Assembly (NCBI GenBank): GCA_031277235.1
Contig: JAITMT010000443.1
Location: 1 to 13,781 of the forward strand
Direction: 5' to 3'
DNA from: Tannerella sp.
GTDB lineage: Bacteria > Bacteroidota > Bacteroidia > Bacteroidales > Tannerellaceae
DNA: 13,781 nt
Shown: positions 1-5,928 of the stretch, in pieces
How the letters are laid out: the number at the start of each line of letters is the position of its first letter
Position numbering within the stretch: position 1 is the stretch's first letter
Notes under the pieces: generated by a model
The model's database searches: none
What the model saw: the letters and a program-made list of their open reading frames with translations, nothing else
Told to the model about the DNA's origin: nothing
Program-made: the position numbers and the translations under genes

Positions 1-1
1 C

Positions 2-541
2 ATTTTCGTCCACACCAACATCAACCAGAAGGCGTTTCACCGTTTCCATTCGGAACTGACGCTGAGAATCAAGCCGTGGAAGGAGCATGTCACGCTCAGC
101 CTGACGCCCCGCTTCAACCGCTACGCCAGCCTGGGAACCGACTATTCGCACACCTACAACAACTGGCAACTGCGCGGCTCCCTGATGGCGAACTGGAAAC
201 ACTGGACATTCCAGGCGGAAGGCTACACGCGCTGGAACAGTTTTTGGGGCGAAGCGCTCAACCTGGGCGAACAGTTGATCATCCTTTCAGCCGGCTACAA
301 CACGCCCAAATGGGGAGCAGGCATAAACGTGTTCAATCCCTTCACGAAGGAATATACGCAGGGCTACAACAACTATTCCGCCCTGACGCCCTACGAATCC
401 AAACTCTATACGCACGATTTCGGTCAGATCATCGTTTTCAACTTCTCGCTCAACCTCAACTTCGGACGCAAATACAGCGCCGCCGACAAGCGTCTGGACA
501 ACTCCGACGCCGACGCCGGAATCATGACGGGGACGAAATAA
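2..541 (+). CDS. C-terminal part of an outer-membrane beta-barrel (TonB-dependent receptor-like) protein, 5' end outside window
   Basis: An open frame enters from the left edge and ends at TAA 539-541, giving 179 visible residues. The sequence alternates polar and aromatic residues in strand-like runs (for example SLMANWKHWTFQAEGY and FNFSLNLNFGRKY), as expected for the last strands of an outer-membrane barrel. The ending, RLDNSDADAGIMTGTK, resembles the tail of Bacteroidota outer-membrane receptors that have a carboxypeptidase-like domain and an OMP beta-barrel. The likely role is TonB-dependent import or surface binding, but the plug and N-terminal domains are not visible and no substrate can be named. 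Codons are GC-rich, in sharp contrast to the AT-rich block that follows. The last 38 bases of coding sequence before the final Lys codon are copied at 3461-3498. Confidence 0.75.
   Translation: MFVHTNINQKAFHRFHSELTLRIKPWKEHVTLSLTPRFNRYASLGTDYSHTYNNWQLRGSLMANWKHWTFQAEGYTRWNSFWGEALNLGEQLIILSAGYNTPKWGAGINVFNPFTKEYTQGYNNYSALTPYESKLYTHDFGQIIVFNFSLNLNFGRKYSAADKRLDNSDADAGIMTGTK
500..537. repeat. Left copy of 38-bp direct repeat (attL-like), inside the 3' end of the receptor gene
   Basis: Bases 500-537 are identical to 3461-3498. Allowing one mismatch (538 A versus 3499 G), the match runs on through the stop codon to 542/3503. Here it encodes the end of the receptor (NSDADAGIMTGTK, stop). The copies are 2,961 bp apart and enclose the AT-rich block. 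The arrangement matches what site-specific integration into the 3' end of a gene leaves behind, with the core restoring the host frame. Confidence 0.8.
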
Positions 542-568
542 CCAGTTCTAAATATTTCGGGAAAAGTG

Positions 569-598
569 TTGTGGGTATGAAAAATTGTTGTACTTTTG
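569..598 (+). promoter_or_regulatory. Bacteroidota-type promoter at the left end of the island
   Basis: TTG at 569-571 is followed by a 19-bp spacer and TACTTTTG at 591-598, matching the Bacteroidota primary sigma factor consensus TTG-N19-TAnnTTTG. It lies just inside the left repeat, pointing into the island, and is the best candidate for driving the TIR/radical SAM genes, although the leader would be about 510 nt. A 26-bp stretch over the -7 box (576-601) recurs at 9322-9347. Confidence 0.6.
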
Positions 599-601
599 TG
601 C
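576..601 (+). repeat. 26-bp repeat overlapping a -7 box (copy 1)
   Basis: This stretch is identical to 9322-9347. Both copies centre on TTGTACTTTTGTGC and diverge on each side. The shared block covers the promoter -7 region and about 15 bases upstream, but not the -33 TTG. Confidence 0.7.
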
Positions 602-793
602 ATGATATATTAATGTATATATTATGAAATATGATTATAAACAAATGATTTACAGATATTTATGAGGATATTTTTTATAAAAAAAGGAGATCTATCAATT
701 AAGAAATATGCGTATATTTAAGATTTGCATGTTATATGAGGGACTTGTTGAAAAATTTCTGGAGACAAAAAACATCAATTCTGAAAAAAGTTG

Positions 794-801
794 TACCTTT
801 G
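794..801 (+). promoter_or_regulatory. Possible isolated -7 box (TACCTTTG)
   Basis: TACCTTTG at 794-801 fits TAnnTTTG, but no TTG lies 19-21 bp upstream. At best it is a weak or regulated second start point for the small ORF at 923 and the TIR gene. Confidence 0.2.
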
Positions 802-922
802 CCAAAGATATATCAAAATATAGATATTTCTAATAAAATGATGTTTTACAGAAAAAACAAAGTAATTGTGAGAGGAATGCTAAATATCTCAAATATAATA
901 TGTTGCGATATTAGAAATAGAT

Positions 923-1042
923 ATGGTATTCTATTGTAAAATAGCAAAAGGTAAGAGATATGTCAAACGCAAACGAGTTATTATAGTAAAATTATTACAA
1001 ACTGATGAAAAAGAGTTCTTAGATCCGTGGCTTGCAATCTAA
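923..1042 (+). CDS. Small basic ORF upstream of the TIR gene, possibly cut by an in-frame stop
   Basis: ATG at 923 opens 39 codons (MVFYCKIAKGKRYVKRKRV... ending DPWLAI) before TAA at 1040-1042. The product would be small, with a Lys/Arg-rich centre and a hydrophobic VIIVKLL segment. After the TAA the same frame stays open for another 37 codons, rich in E, K and N, and overlaps the start of the TIR gene. That suggests either a longer ancestral gene interrupted by a nonsense change, or chance in AT-rich DNA. I do not recognise the family. The position directly before the TIR gene, in the same direction, is the only contextual support. Confidence 0.25.
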   Translation: MVFYCKIAKGKRYVKRKRVIIVKLLQTDEKEFLDPWLAI

Positions 1043-1118
1043 GTTACTCCCATAGTAGCAGACGAAAAAGAGATTTTAAATAAAGTGTTGAATATAAAAG
1101 AAAATAAAAAAAAAGCAA

Positions 1119-2561
1119 ATGGACGAAACAAAAATTTTTATCTCATACGCTCATAAAGATGATGCTTATTTCAGAGTCTTTAAAGAAGGAATAGAAAGTC
1201 ATTCAAAATCTTCAAAAAATCTAAAATGGAAGATATGGAGTGATAAAGAAATTCCTGTTGGTGCTTTGTGGCATAAAGTCATACAAGAGGAAATAAAAAA
1301 ATGTGATGCCGCAATTCTCTTAGTTAGTGCAAACTTTTTGAGTTCCGATTATATAGAAAATCAAGAATTTTTAAATTTCTTACAAAAGAGCGAAGAAGAC
1401 GGTTTTATTTTCTTGCCTATCCTTTTATCTGATTGTGACATTACTCAATGGGAAGAGCTCGCTAAACGACAATTTTTTGTTCCCCAAGGCAGTGATTATG
1501 GTATTCCTGATATAAAAGAACTCTCATATTCTCATTTATGTAGGTTTTCTGATAATAATCAACTTATCAATAATCCCTATAGAGAGACGTATCATAAAAA
1601 TTGTGTTTCCAAATTTGAAAAAGCAATTAAAGCAAAATCTGATAAAAAGATTTTTGAAAATGAAAATCAAAAGTATGCGAATCAAGCGATTGAATCAATA
1701 GAAGACATATTTCAACAATTTCAAAGTAAGATAATATCATACCTTAAAAAGCAAGATGATAAAATAAATGCTCTCTCTGAAACAGTTAATTTTTTAATCA
1801 ATGAAGCATATCGTGGCTTACAACCAACATATAATTACTTGTTAATTACTTTCGACAAAGTAAATAGAAAATATTTATTTGAATTTGAAAAACAATTTAA
1901 GATTATTTCAACAACGGGACTTGTTACAAAATATGAAGCACAATTTTATGCAAATAAATTTCTTACTAATAGCGAATATGCGAAAGAATATTATGCCCTT
2001 AAAAAAAATATGATCTCTTGGGAAAAATTAGGCGTAAAAGCAAGTATTTCAATATCAAAAAATGATGGTAAGGTCTGGAGTGAAGAAAAGGAGATAAAGG
2101 TAGATTCGATAGCAGATCTAGGGCACTATATACCTTTTACTATTTACTTTGAACCAACCGACAAATCTAAACTAATTTTAGAAGAATACGATACCATAAA
2201 GGTTAAATATGGGTATAGTGTTCCCGTAAAATTATGGGGTAGTTATATAAATAGACACGTTTCGTTTTTTCAAGAACCTCTCGTAGTCGAACTTAAGTAT
2301 AAAATAGACACTTCTACAAACTTAGTTGATAAAATTGAGTTGCTATCAACTCTTGATGGAATTCCTAAGGAAATTTCTGATACAAGATATGATATGGAAT
2401 CAAACTATGATATTGTCACTAAGACAAAAATTATTAAAATAACGTTTAAATGTAATAAATTTGAAAAATTCAGAATTAACTGGGATTCTAAATTATATTT
2501 TGGAAAAGGTGAACATAAAACAGACAGTGGTGAAGACAAATTAGGTTTAACAAATAGATGA
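1119..2561 (+). CDS. TIR-domain protein with a coiled-coil linker and an unassigned C-terminal beta-rich domain
   Basis: The product has 480 residues. Residues 4-140 form a bacterial TIR (TIR_2-type) domain: KIFISYAHKDD at the start (strand A and BB-loop side), WSDKEIPVGALW at 40-51, DAAILLVSANFLSSDYI at 63-79, and Glu83 in NQEFL at the place of the NADase catalytic glutamate. Bacterial TIR domains with this glutamate commonly cleave NAD+ or make cyclic ADP-ribose variants, and many act in anti-phage defence; that is family knowledge. Residues about 165-230 look helical/coiled coil. Residues about 235-465 are beta-rich, with KLWGSYINRHVSFFQEP at 371-387, and are not recognised; this half is the likely sensor. 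There is no signal peptide or membrane segment, so the protein is probably cytoplasmic. Only 7 bp separate it from the downstream radical SAM gene, indicating one operon. It is AT-rich compared with flanking genes. Confidence 0.85.
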   Translation: MDETKIFISYAHKDDAYFRVFKEGIESHSKSSKNLKWKIWSDKEIPVGALWHKVIQEEIKKCDAAILLVSANFLSSDYIENQEFLNFLQKSEEDGFIFLPILLSDCDITQWEELAKRQFFVPQGSDYGIPDIKELSYSHLCRFSDNNQLINNPYRETYHKNCVSKFEKAIKAKSDKKIFENENQKYANQAIESIEDIFQQFQSKIISYLKKQDDKINALSETVNFLINEAYRGLQPTYNYLLITFDKVNRKYLFEFEKQFKIISTTGLVTKYEAQFYANKFLTNSEYAKEYYALKKNMISWEKLGVKASISISKNDGKVWSEEKEIKVDSIADLGHYIPFTIYFEPTDKSKLILEEYDTIKVKYGYSVPVKLWGSYINRHVSFFQEPLVVELKYKIDTSTNLVDKIELLSTLDGIPKEISDTRYDMESNYDIVTKTKIIKITFKCNKFEKFRINWDSKLYFGKGEHKTDSGEDKLGLTNR

Positions 2562-2568
2562 TATTGGT

Positions 2569-3384
2569 ATGAATATGATTGAAAATTTAACAGAAGAAAA
2601 TAGAGTATTTGTTTCATTTGGAGGCAAATGTTCTTTTCGATGTTTGCACTGTTACACTTTTAGTCGAAATTTTCAGTCTGAAGATTTTTTTTCGATAGAA
2701 AGTATAATAAATAACCTCAAAAGAAAAAATAAGTTTGATATTATTTATGTATCAGGTTACAAAGAAAATTTTGAAAATCCTAATGATGGGTTAGACTTGG
2801 TTGAAGCATTGTTTTCAGAATTTAGATGTCATATTCTTTTTACAACGAGGAATATATTTAATGAAGCGCAAGTTTTGAGGGTAAGTAATCTGACTAAATT
2901 AATGAAAGAGTCTGGTAAATTGCTTTTTGCATGTGTTTCTATATCAGCCTATGAATCATATAAAAAAATAGAACCCAGCAATAAGATTCCAAATCCTGAA
3001 AAAAGGATAGAGTTTGTAAAACAGTTGTATGAAAATGATATCATCACATTTCTTACATTACGTCCAATTTATCCAGACGCATTTATTCCAACAAAAGAAT
3101 ATTTGAAAATTCTTGAAAAATCATATAAATTTTGCAATGCCGTTATTGCAAGCGGAATCCGTGTTGATGATTATATTAAAGACCGTTTGGGAACTTTTCC
3201 AAAAGACTATGTGTCTAAACTAACAGATTGGCATTGTTTTAATGATATGCCAATTGAAGAAGTGAATGTAGAAAAAGAATTATCTGAAATTGATACATTT
3301 TGCAGAGAAAAAAATGTTTGTATTTTTGAGGAAAGTATCCCAGCGATGAATTATTTTTATAATCATTCAAAAGAGGAGATTTAG
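2569..3384 (+). CDS. Radical SAM protein paired with the TIR gene
   Basis: The product has 271 residues. GGKCSFRCLHCYTF carries the CX3CX2C iron-sulfur motif (Cys21, Cys25, Cys28) that binds the [4Fe-4S] cluster and S-adenosylmethionine. The following VSGYKENFENPNDGLDLVEAL (about 61-81) corresponds to the usual second strand/GGEP-like region, with SGYKENF in place of GGEP. Strands FTTRN, ACVSISAY and FLTLRPI fit the partial TIM barrel. There is no obvious C-terminal SPASM Cys cluster. It is shorter than SPASM maturases, so this is a minimal radical SAM core with about 60 extra C-terminal residues. The start at 2569 follows the TIR stop by 7 bp; a second ATG two codons later (2575) is equally possible. 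The substrate is unknown. Tight coupling to a TIR gene suggests a joint role, for example modifying or making the signal that the TIR protein senses, but that is inference. Confidence 0.85.
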   Translation: MNMIENLTEENRVFVSFGGKCSFRCLHCYTFSRNFQSEDFFSIESIINNLKRKNKFDIIYVSGYKENFENPNDGLDLVEALFSEFRCHILFTTRNIFNEAQVLRVSNLTKLMKESGKLLFACVSISAYESYKKIEPSNKIPNPEKRIEFVKQLYENDIITFLTLRPIYPDAFIPTKEYLKILEKSYKFCNAVIASGIRVDDYIKDRLGTFPKDYVSKLTDWHCFNDMPIEEVNVEKELSEIDTFCREKNVCIFEESIPAMNYFYNHSKEEI

Positions 3385-3488
3385 TAAACACTGAATCTAA
3401 TAACGAAGTTTCGCTGTATGCGAAATACAAAATAATGCAAATGCAATTGAACGAATCAGGAACTCCGACGCCGACGCCGGAATCATGA
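3384..3488 (+). pseudogene. Third island frame without a usable start, ending inside the right direct repeat
   Basis: An open frame overlapping the radical SAM stop reads VNTESNNEVSLYAKYKIMQ, continues to QLNESG, and then uses repeat bases for GTPTPTPES and TGA at 3486-3488. A purine-rich GAGGAG lies at 3373-3378, five bases before the GTA codon that opens the frame, where a start codon would be expected. No ATG, GTG or TTG is found until an internal ATG near the end. It could be the 5' end of a third operon gene cut off at the element boundary, the continuation of the radical SAM protein after a frameshift, or chance. The family is unknown. Confidence 0.3.
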
Positions 3489-3498
3489 CGGGGACGAA
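3461..3498. repeat. Right copy of 38-bp direct repeat (attR-like)
   Basis: This stretch is identical to 500-537 at the end of the receptor gene, and the base after it is the only mismatch before a shared TAAC. It begins abruptly after AT-rich island sequence (...AACGAATCAGG) and is followed by sequence that presumably once lay directly downstream of the receptor gene. Only the receptor tail is copied, with no upstream receptor sequence, as expected for an attachment core rather than a gene duplication. Confidence 0.8.
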
Positions 3499-3585
3499 GT
3501 AACTGATTTTTCACTCCAAACAGAAGAAAACCACCCGAAAAAGCAACATAAACCCTCCCGACTCCGAAGCAATGTATCGGAAAAT

Positions 3586-3906
3586 TCACTTTTCCAATAC
3601 CACGATCCCTGTTTTCCTGATTTCCTCGATGAAAGGATCTCCTTTTCGGAAATATTCTGTCGGGTAGGTTTTCGATTCGATGCGGATATAAGGCTTCTTT
3701 ATTCCGATACGGGGAAACAAGTCATGATCGGCAGGAGAGCCGGTAAAATTATCGGCAACCAGAGCCACGTCAATATCCGACCATTCATGTTGCGTCCCCC
3801 TGGCAAAGGAAACAAACAGAATCACTTCCCTAAGGACGACGCCTTTCGCCTCAATCTCGTCGGCATAACGTCTGACCGTATCTATTGCAGCATCTCGAGT
3901 AAGCAT
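3586..3906 (-). CDS. Orphan MNT-type nucleotidyltransferase-fold protein with an altered signature motif
   Basis: The chosen start (ATG complement at 3904-3906) gives 106 residues beginning MLTRDAAIDTVRRYADEI, the normal size and N-terminus of this minimal family. The frame is open a further 44 codons upstream to 4038, but that extension runs through a palindromic intergenic repeat and is not credible. ILFVSFARGTQHEWSDIDVALV is the signature region. The family norm is GS-x-A-R-G followed by SDID; here the first glycine is valine (VSFARG), while the metal-binding SDID aspartates remain. MNT proteins usually act as antitoxins that AMPylate a HEPN RNase partner. No HEPN gene is adjacent, so this is an orphan. 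The Gly-to-Val change may reduce nucleotide binding. The gene faces the island, and its stop lies 83 bp beyond the right repeat. Confidence 0.75.
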   Translation of the reverse strand: MLTRDAAIDTVRRYADEIEAKGVVLREVILFVSFARGTQHEWSDIDVALVADNFTGSPADHDLFPRIGIKKPYIRIESKTYPTEYFRKGDPFIEEIRKTGIVVLEK

Positions 3907-3990
3907 GTTTTGATTTTCATCCCGTCGTAAGACATGCGAAATAAACAACTTATAATACTTTAAAAAAATGATTGAAATTTTATGCAACTT

Positions 3991-4077
3991 ACATCCCGGA
4001 GGGATGTATCGCTCGGTAGAAGGGAATAAGCCCCCCACAATTGCATCCCGTCAGGGAAGCATCCCCTAACGGGATGC
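3991..4077. repeat. Pair of palindromic intergenic repeat units (REP-like)
   Basis: Two hairpins lie upstream of the nucleotidyltransferase gene. The first has ACATCCC 3991-3997 and GGGATGT 4001-4007 with a GGA loop. The second has GCATCCCGT 4043-4051 and ACGGGATGC 4069-4077, with an inner AGGG/CCCT pairing (4053-4056 and 4064-4067). Both share the CATCCCG core and the spacer TATCGCTCGGTAGAAGGG lies between them. I recognise this type of CATCCCG-palindrome as a dispersed intergenic element of Bacteroidales genomes; its copy number cannot be seen here. Confidence 0.5.
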
Positions 4078-4204
4078 GGGTCCGGAAATTCAAACAGTTA
4101 CAAGTTATTTATTTTTTATCCCTAAATTATACTGCAAAAGTATATATTTTTTTAATAGAAACAAAACAGCAGAAAAAAAAATCAGAAAAAACATGCAATT
4201 TTCA

Positions 4205-4234
4205 TTGTTGTTTCAAAAAAAAGTATTATCTTTG
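4205..4234 (+). promoter_or_regulatory. Bacteroidota-type promoter upstream of the small ORF and the barrel/lipoprotein operon
   Basis: TTG at 4205-4207, a 19-bp spacer and TATCTTTG at 4227-4234 give an exact match to TTG-N19-TAnnTTTG. It precedes the short ORF at 4266. No equally good promoter was found between there and 4827, so it may also serve the downstream beta-barrel gene through a leader of almost 600 nt. Confidence 0.6.
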
Positions 4235-4265
4235 ACGCGAAAAATTACAAAGAAGAAAATAAACA

Positions 4266-4385
4266 ATGCAAAAAAAGACCGTAGAGATGTCTCAGGCAGA
4301 GTATAAGCGATTCCTGGCGTTTAAGAAAGCAGACAGGATAAATTGTTGCATAAACTTTGAAGTAACGTCCAAACGGCATACATAG
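4266..4385 (+). CDS. Short ORF (39 aa), probably a frameshifted remnant
   Basis: ATG at 4266 lies about 32 bp after a perfect -7 box. It gives MQKKTVEMSQAEYKRFLAFK and then INCCINFEVTSKRHT before TAG at 4383-4385. The first 24 residues look natural and resemble the N-termini of small Bacteroidota/phage-type proteins (a DUF3164-like start is possible). After about residue 32, a second frame (4361-4426) continues as SNVQTAYIEQIIKLDYKEKQ before MK and a stop, which also looks protein-like. A single indel near 4355-4361 would join them into a protein of about 55 residues, so this is either a decayed gene or a genuine short peptide. Confidence 0.35.
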   Translation: MQKKTVEMSQAEYKRFLAFKKADRINCCINFEVTSKRHT

Positions 4386-4495
4386 AACAGATTATTAAAC
4401 TAGATTATAAGGAGAAACAAATGAAGTAAAAAACAAAGCGCCCGAAGGTGCAATTGAGACATATTTTAAAATAGCGATTTGCTACTATTATATCT

Positions 4496-4620
4496 TGAGT
4501 ATCATTTTACCACTTTAACCCATTTTACATGGGCTATCATTCGAGAATAGGTTGGCGAAACGCCGTGTATGCGGCGTGGGACAACTTGCCGGAATGATAG
4601 GCGTGGTAACCTGATACTCA
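4496..4620 (+). ncRNA. Nested inverted-repeat element: structured leader RNA or MITE-like repeat
   Basis: The outer arms are 18 nt, TGAGTATCATTTTACCAC (4496-4513) and GTGGTAACCTGATACTCA (4603-4620), pairing at 16 of 18 positions. A 9-bp middle stem pairs CTATCATTC (4534-4542) with GAATGATAG (4592-4600). A 6-bp inner hairpin pairs ACGCCG (4560-4565) with CGGCGT (4572-4577). This is far more pairing than expected for AT-rich intergenic DNA. The arms also look like terminal inverted repeats of a 125-bp MITE, but no flanking target duplication is visible. The 3' arm can pair in a second way (4601-4638). Confidence 0.5.
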
Positions 4621-4648
4621 GACAGGTTGTTTCCACGCTATTTTTATT
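4601..4648 (+). terminator. Alternative terminator-like hairpin competing with the upstream structure
   Basis: GCGTGG (4601-4606) pairs with CCACGC (4633-4638), and AACCTG (4608-4613) pairs with CAGGTT (4623-4628). The loop is 9 nt and there is a bulge on the 3' side; TATTTTTATT follows at 4639-4648. The 5' half of this hairpin is the same sequence as the 3' arm of the 4496-4620 structure, so only one fold can form at a time. It lies 180 bp before the barrel gene start. Confidence 0.4.
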
Positions 4649-4826
4649 GTCCAAATCCAAACTAGAAGAGGAATAACAAATTATAAATAAATAGATTATG
4701 ACTAGTAAAGAAAGAAATTTATCTGTTGAAAACAGCAAGCGAGCAATGGAGTCCGGAGACCATTCAAAAAACGGGGCGAGTCCGAAAAGCCGGAAGAGTA
4801 GGATTTTAGATTATAAGGGAATATTT

Positions 4827-5915
4827 ATGCGAAAATTATTGATTTTTATCGGGTGTTTAATCACATTCGCAGGCGCAATGAAGGCGCAGGACGTAATTGT
4901 TACCAGGAACAACAAACGCATCAGAGCCATCGTTACGGAAGTAACCGACGACAAAGTCAGGTACAAACAGTACAGCAATCCGAACGGAGCGACTTATTTC
5001 ATTCCCGTCCGTGAGGTCTCATCAATCCGCTACGAAGACGGCTACACGGATTATTTCGAGGATGAGTACATCGAAGACGACTACAACGACAACCGCCGCA
5101 CTCAACCTGCATCCCGCAATGCCAGAAGGCAGCAGTATGATGAATATGAAGACGACTACGACACCGACCGCCGCCCGTCCCGCAATAGCAACAGCCGTGT
5201 TTCGTCCCAACGCTACTATGACGATGACGGCGGATATGACGCCTACTATGACCGTGGCAACAGATCGAGCCGCAACCAACCGTCCGTAACCGACTGGTAC
5301 AACAATCAGGTGAGCCGTTCCATGCAGTGGAGCTTCCGTGCGGGACTGAATTTCAATACGATAAATCATGAAGGTGATGATGATTTCGACGATTTTGGGT
5401 CAAAAATAAGTTTCAATCTGGGTATTCTCGGCGAAGTTCCTTTCAACGACATTCTCGGCTTTCAGACAGGACTTCTGCTGAACACGCGGGGAGCGCGATA
5501 TTCTGAAAAGGATGACGATTATAAATATACGGAGTCAATAAACATTTATGAGTTGCAACTCCCTGCATATTTGACAGTTGGATTTTGGCTTTCCGACGAA
5601 AGCAACGCAAGAATCAAATTTCATGCAGGACCGACCCTGGGAGTGGGACTGTCGGCAAAAAGCAAATATACGGAGACTTACGATGGAGACAAGGATAGCG
5701 ACTCCGATAATTTATACGAAAAAGATGACGATGGCGATTCGGAATTGAAACGTTTCAATCTATGCATGACAATCGGTGGCGGCGTAGAATTCGACCGCTT
5801 CTACATCGGAATAGCCAATGATTTCGGTTTGTCGAATCTGAATGGCTACACTTACGAAGACGATGAGGCTATCAAATTTAACTCTTTCATGATAAATCTC
5901 GGTTACGCATTTTAA
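4827..5915 (+). CDS. Outer-membrane beta-barrel (PorT-like) protein with an N-terminal 'DVIV' domain and a charged linker
   Basis: The product has 362 residues from ATG 4827. The frame is open from 4698, but the 43 extra codons precede a good signal peptide (MRKLLIFIGCLITFAGAMKA, cut near QD), so the internal start is chosen. Residues 22-72 (DVIVTRNNKRIRAIVTEVTDD to IPVREVSSIRYEDG) match a common Bacteroidota secreted domain found ahead of barrels and lipoproteins. Residues about 73-160 are a low-complexity linker very rich in D, Y, R and S. Residues about 167-362 form the barrel: WSFRAGLNFNTINHE, LGILGEVPFNDILGFQTGLLL, GGGVEFDRFYIGIANDFGLSNL and a final strand ending NLGYAF with terminal Phe, a typical outer-membrane insertion signal. 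It fits the OMP_b-brl_2/PorT-like family. A lipoprotein gene follows after 13 bp, so they are probably co-expressed. The exact role is unknown. Confidence 0.8.
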   Translation: MRKLLIFIGCLITFAGAMKAQDVIVTRNNKRIRAIVTEVTDDKVRYKQYSNPNGATYFIPVREVSSIRYEDGYTDYFEDEYIEDDYNDNRRTQPASRNARRQQYDEYEDDYDTDRRPSRNSNSRVSSQRYYDDDGGYDAYYDRGNRSSRNQPSVTDWYNNQVSRSMQWSFRAGLNFNTINHEGDDDFDDFGSKISFNLGILGEVPFNDILGFQTGLLLNTRGARYSEKDDDYKYTESINIYELQLPAYLTVGFWLSDESNARIKFHAGPTLGVGLSAKSKYTETYDGDKDSDSDNLYEKDDDGDSELKRFNLCMTIGGGVEFDRFYIGIANDFGLSNLNGYTYEDDEAIKFNSFMINLGYAF

Positions 5916-5928
5916 AACATAAAAAGAT

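Noticed and set aside
76..627. 183-codon open frame over the receptor 3' end
   Set aside because: It is rich in Arg, Gln and His, as expected of an out-of-frame reading of GC-rich DNA, and it conflicts with the clear beta-barrel frame ending at 541.
736..939. 67-codon ORF in the island left arm
   Set aside because: It lies in AT-rich DNA, shows no domain-like pattern, and runs through the -7-like TACCTTTG; a chance frame is more likely.
569..3460. Integrase or transposase gene inside the island
   Set aside because: I looked for tyrosine/serine recombinase and DDE motifs in the frames of this block and saw none, so mobility rests only on the repeat.
3907..4038. N-terminal extension of the nucleotidyltransferase
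   Set aside because: It translates through a palindromic intergenic repeat; the internal ATG gives the normal family N-terminus.
4496..4620. Integron attC site
   Set aside because: The nested stems resemble a folded attC, but no convincing RYYYAAC/GTTRRRY pair is present at the ends and no integron cassette context exists.
4698..4826. 43-codon extension of the beta-barrel gene
   Set aside because: It would bury the signal peptide inside the protein; the ATG at 4827 fits a secreted protein.
5011..5369. Overlapping ORFs on both strands across the charged linker
   Set aside because: These are shadows created by the repetitive GAC/TAC/CGC codons of the Asp/Tyr/Arg-rich linker of the barrel protein.
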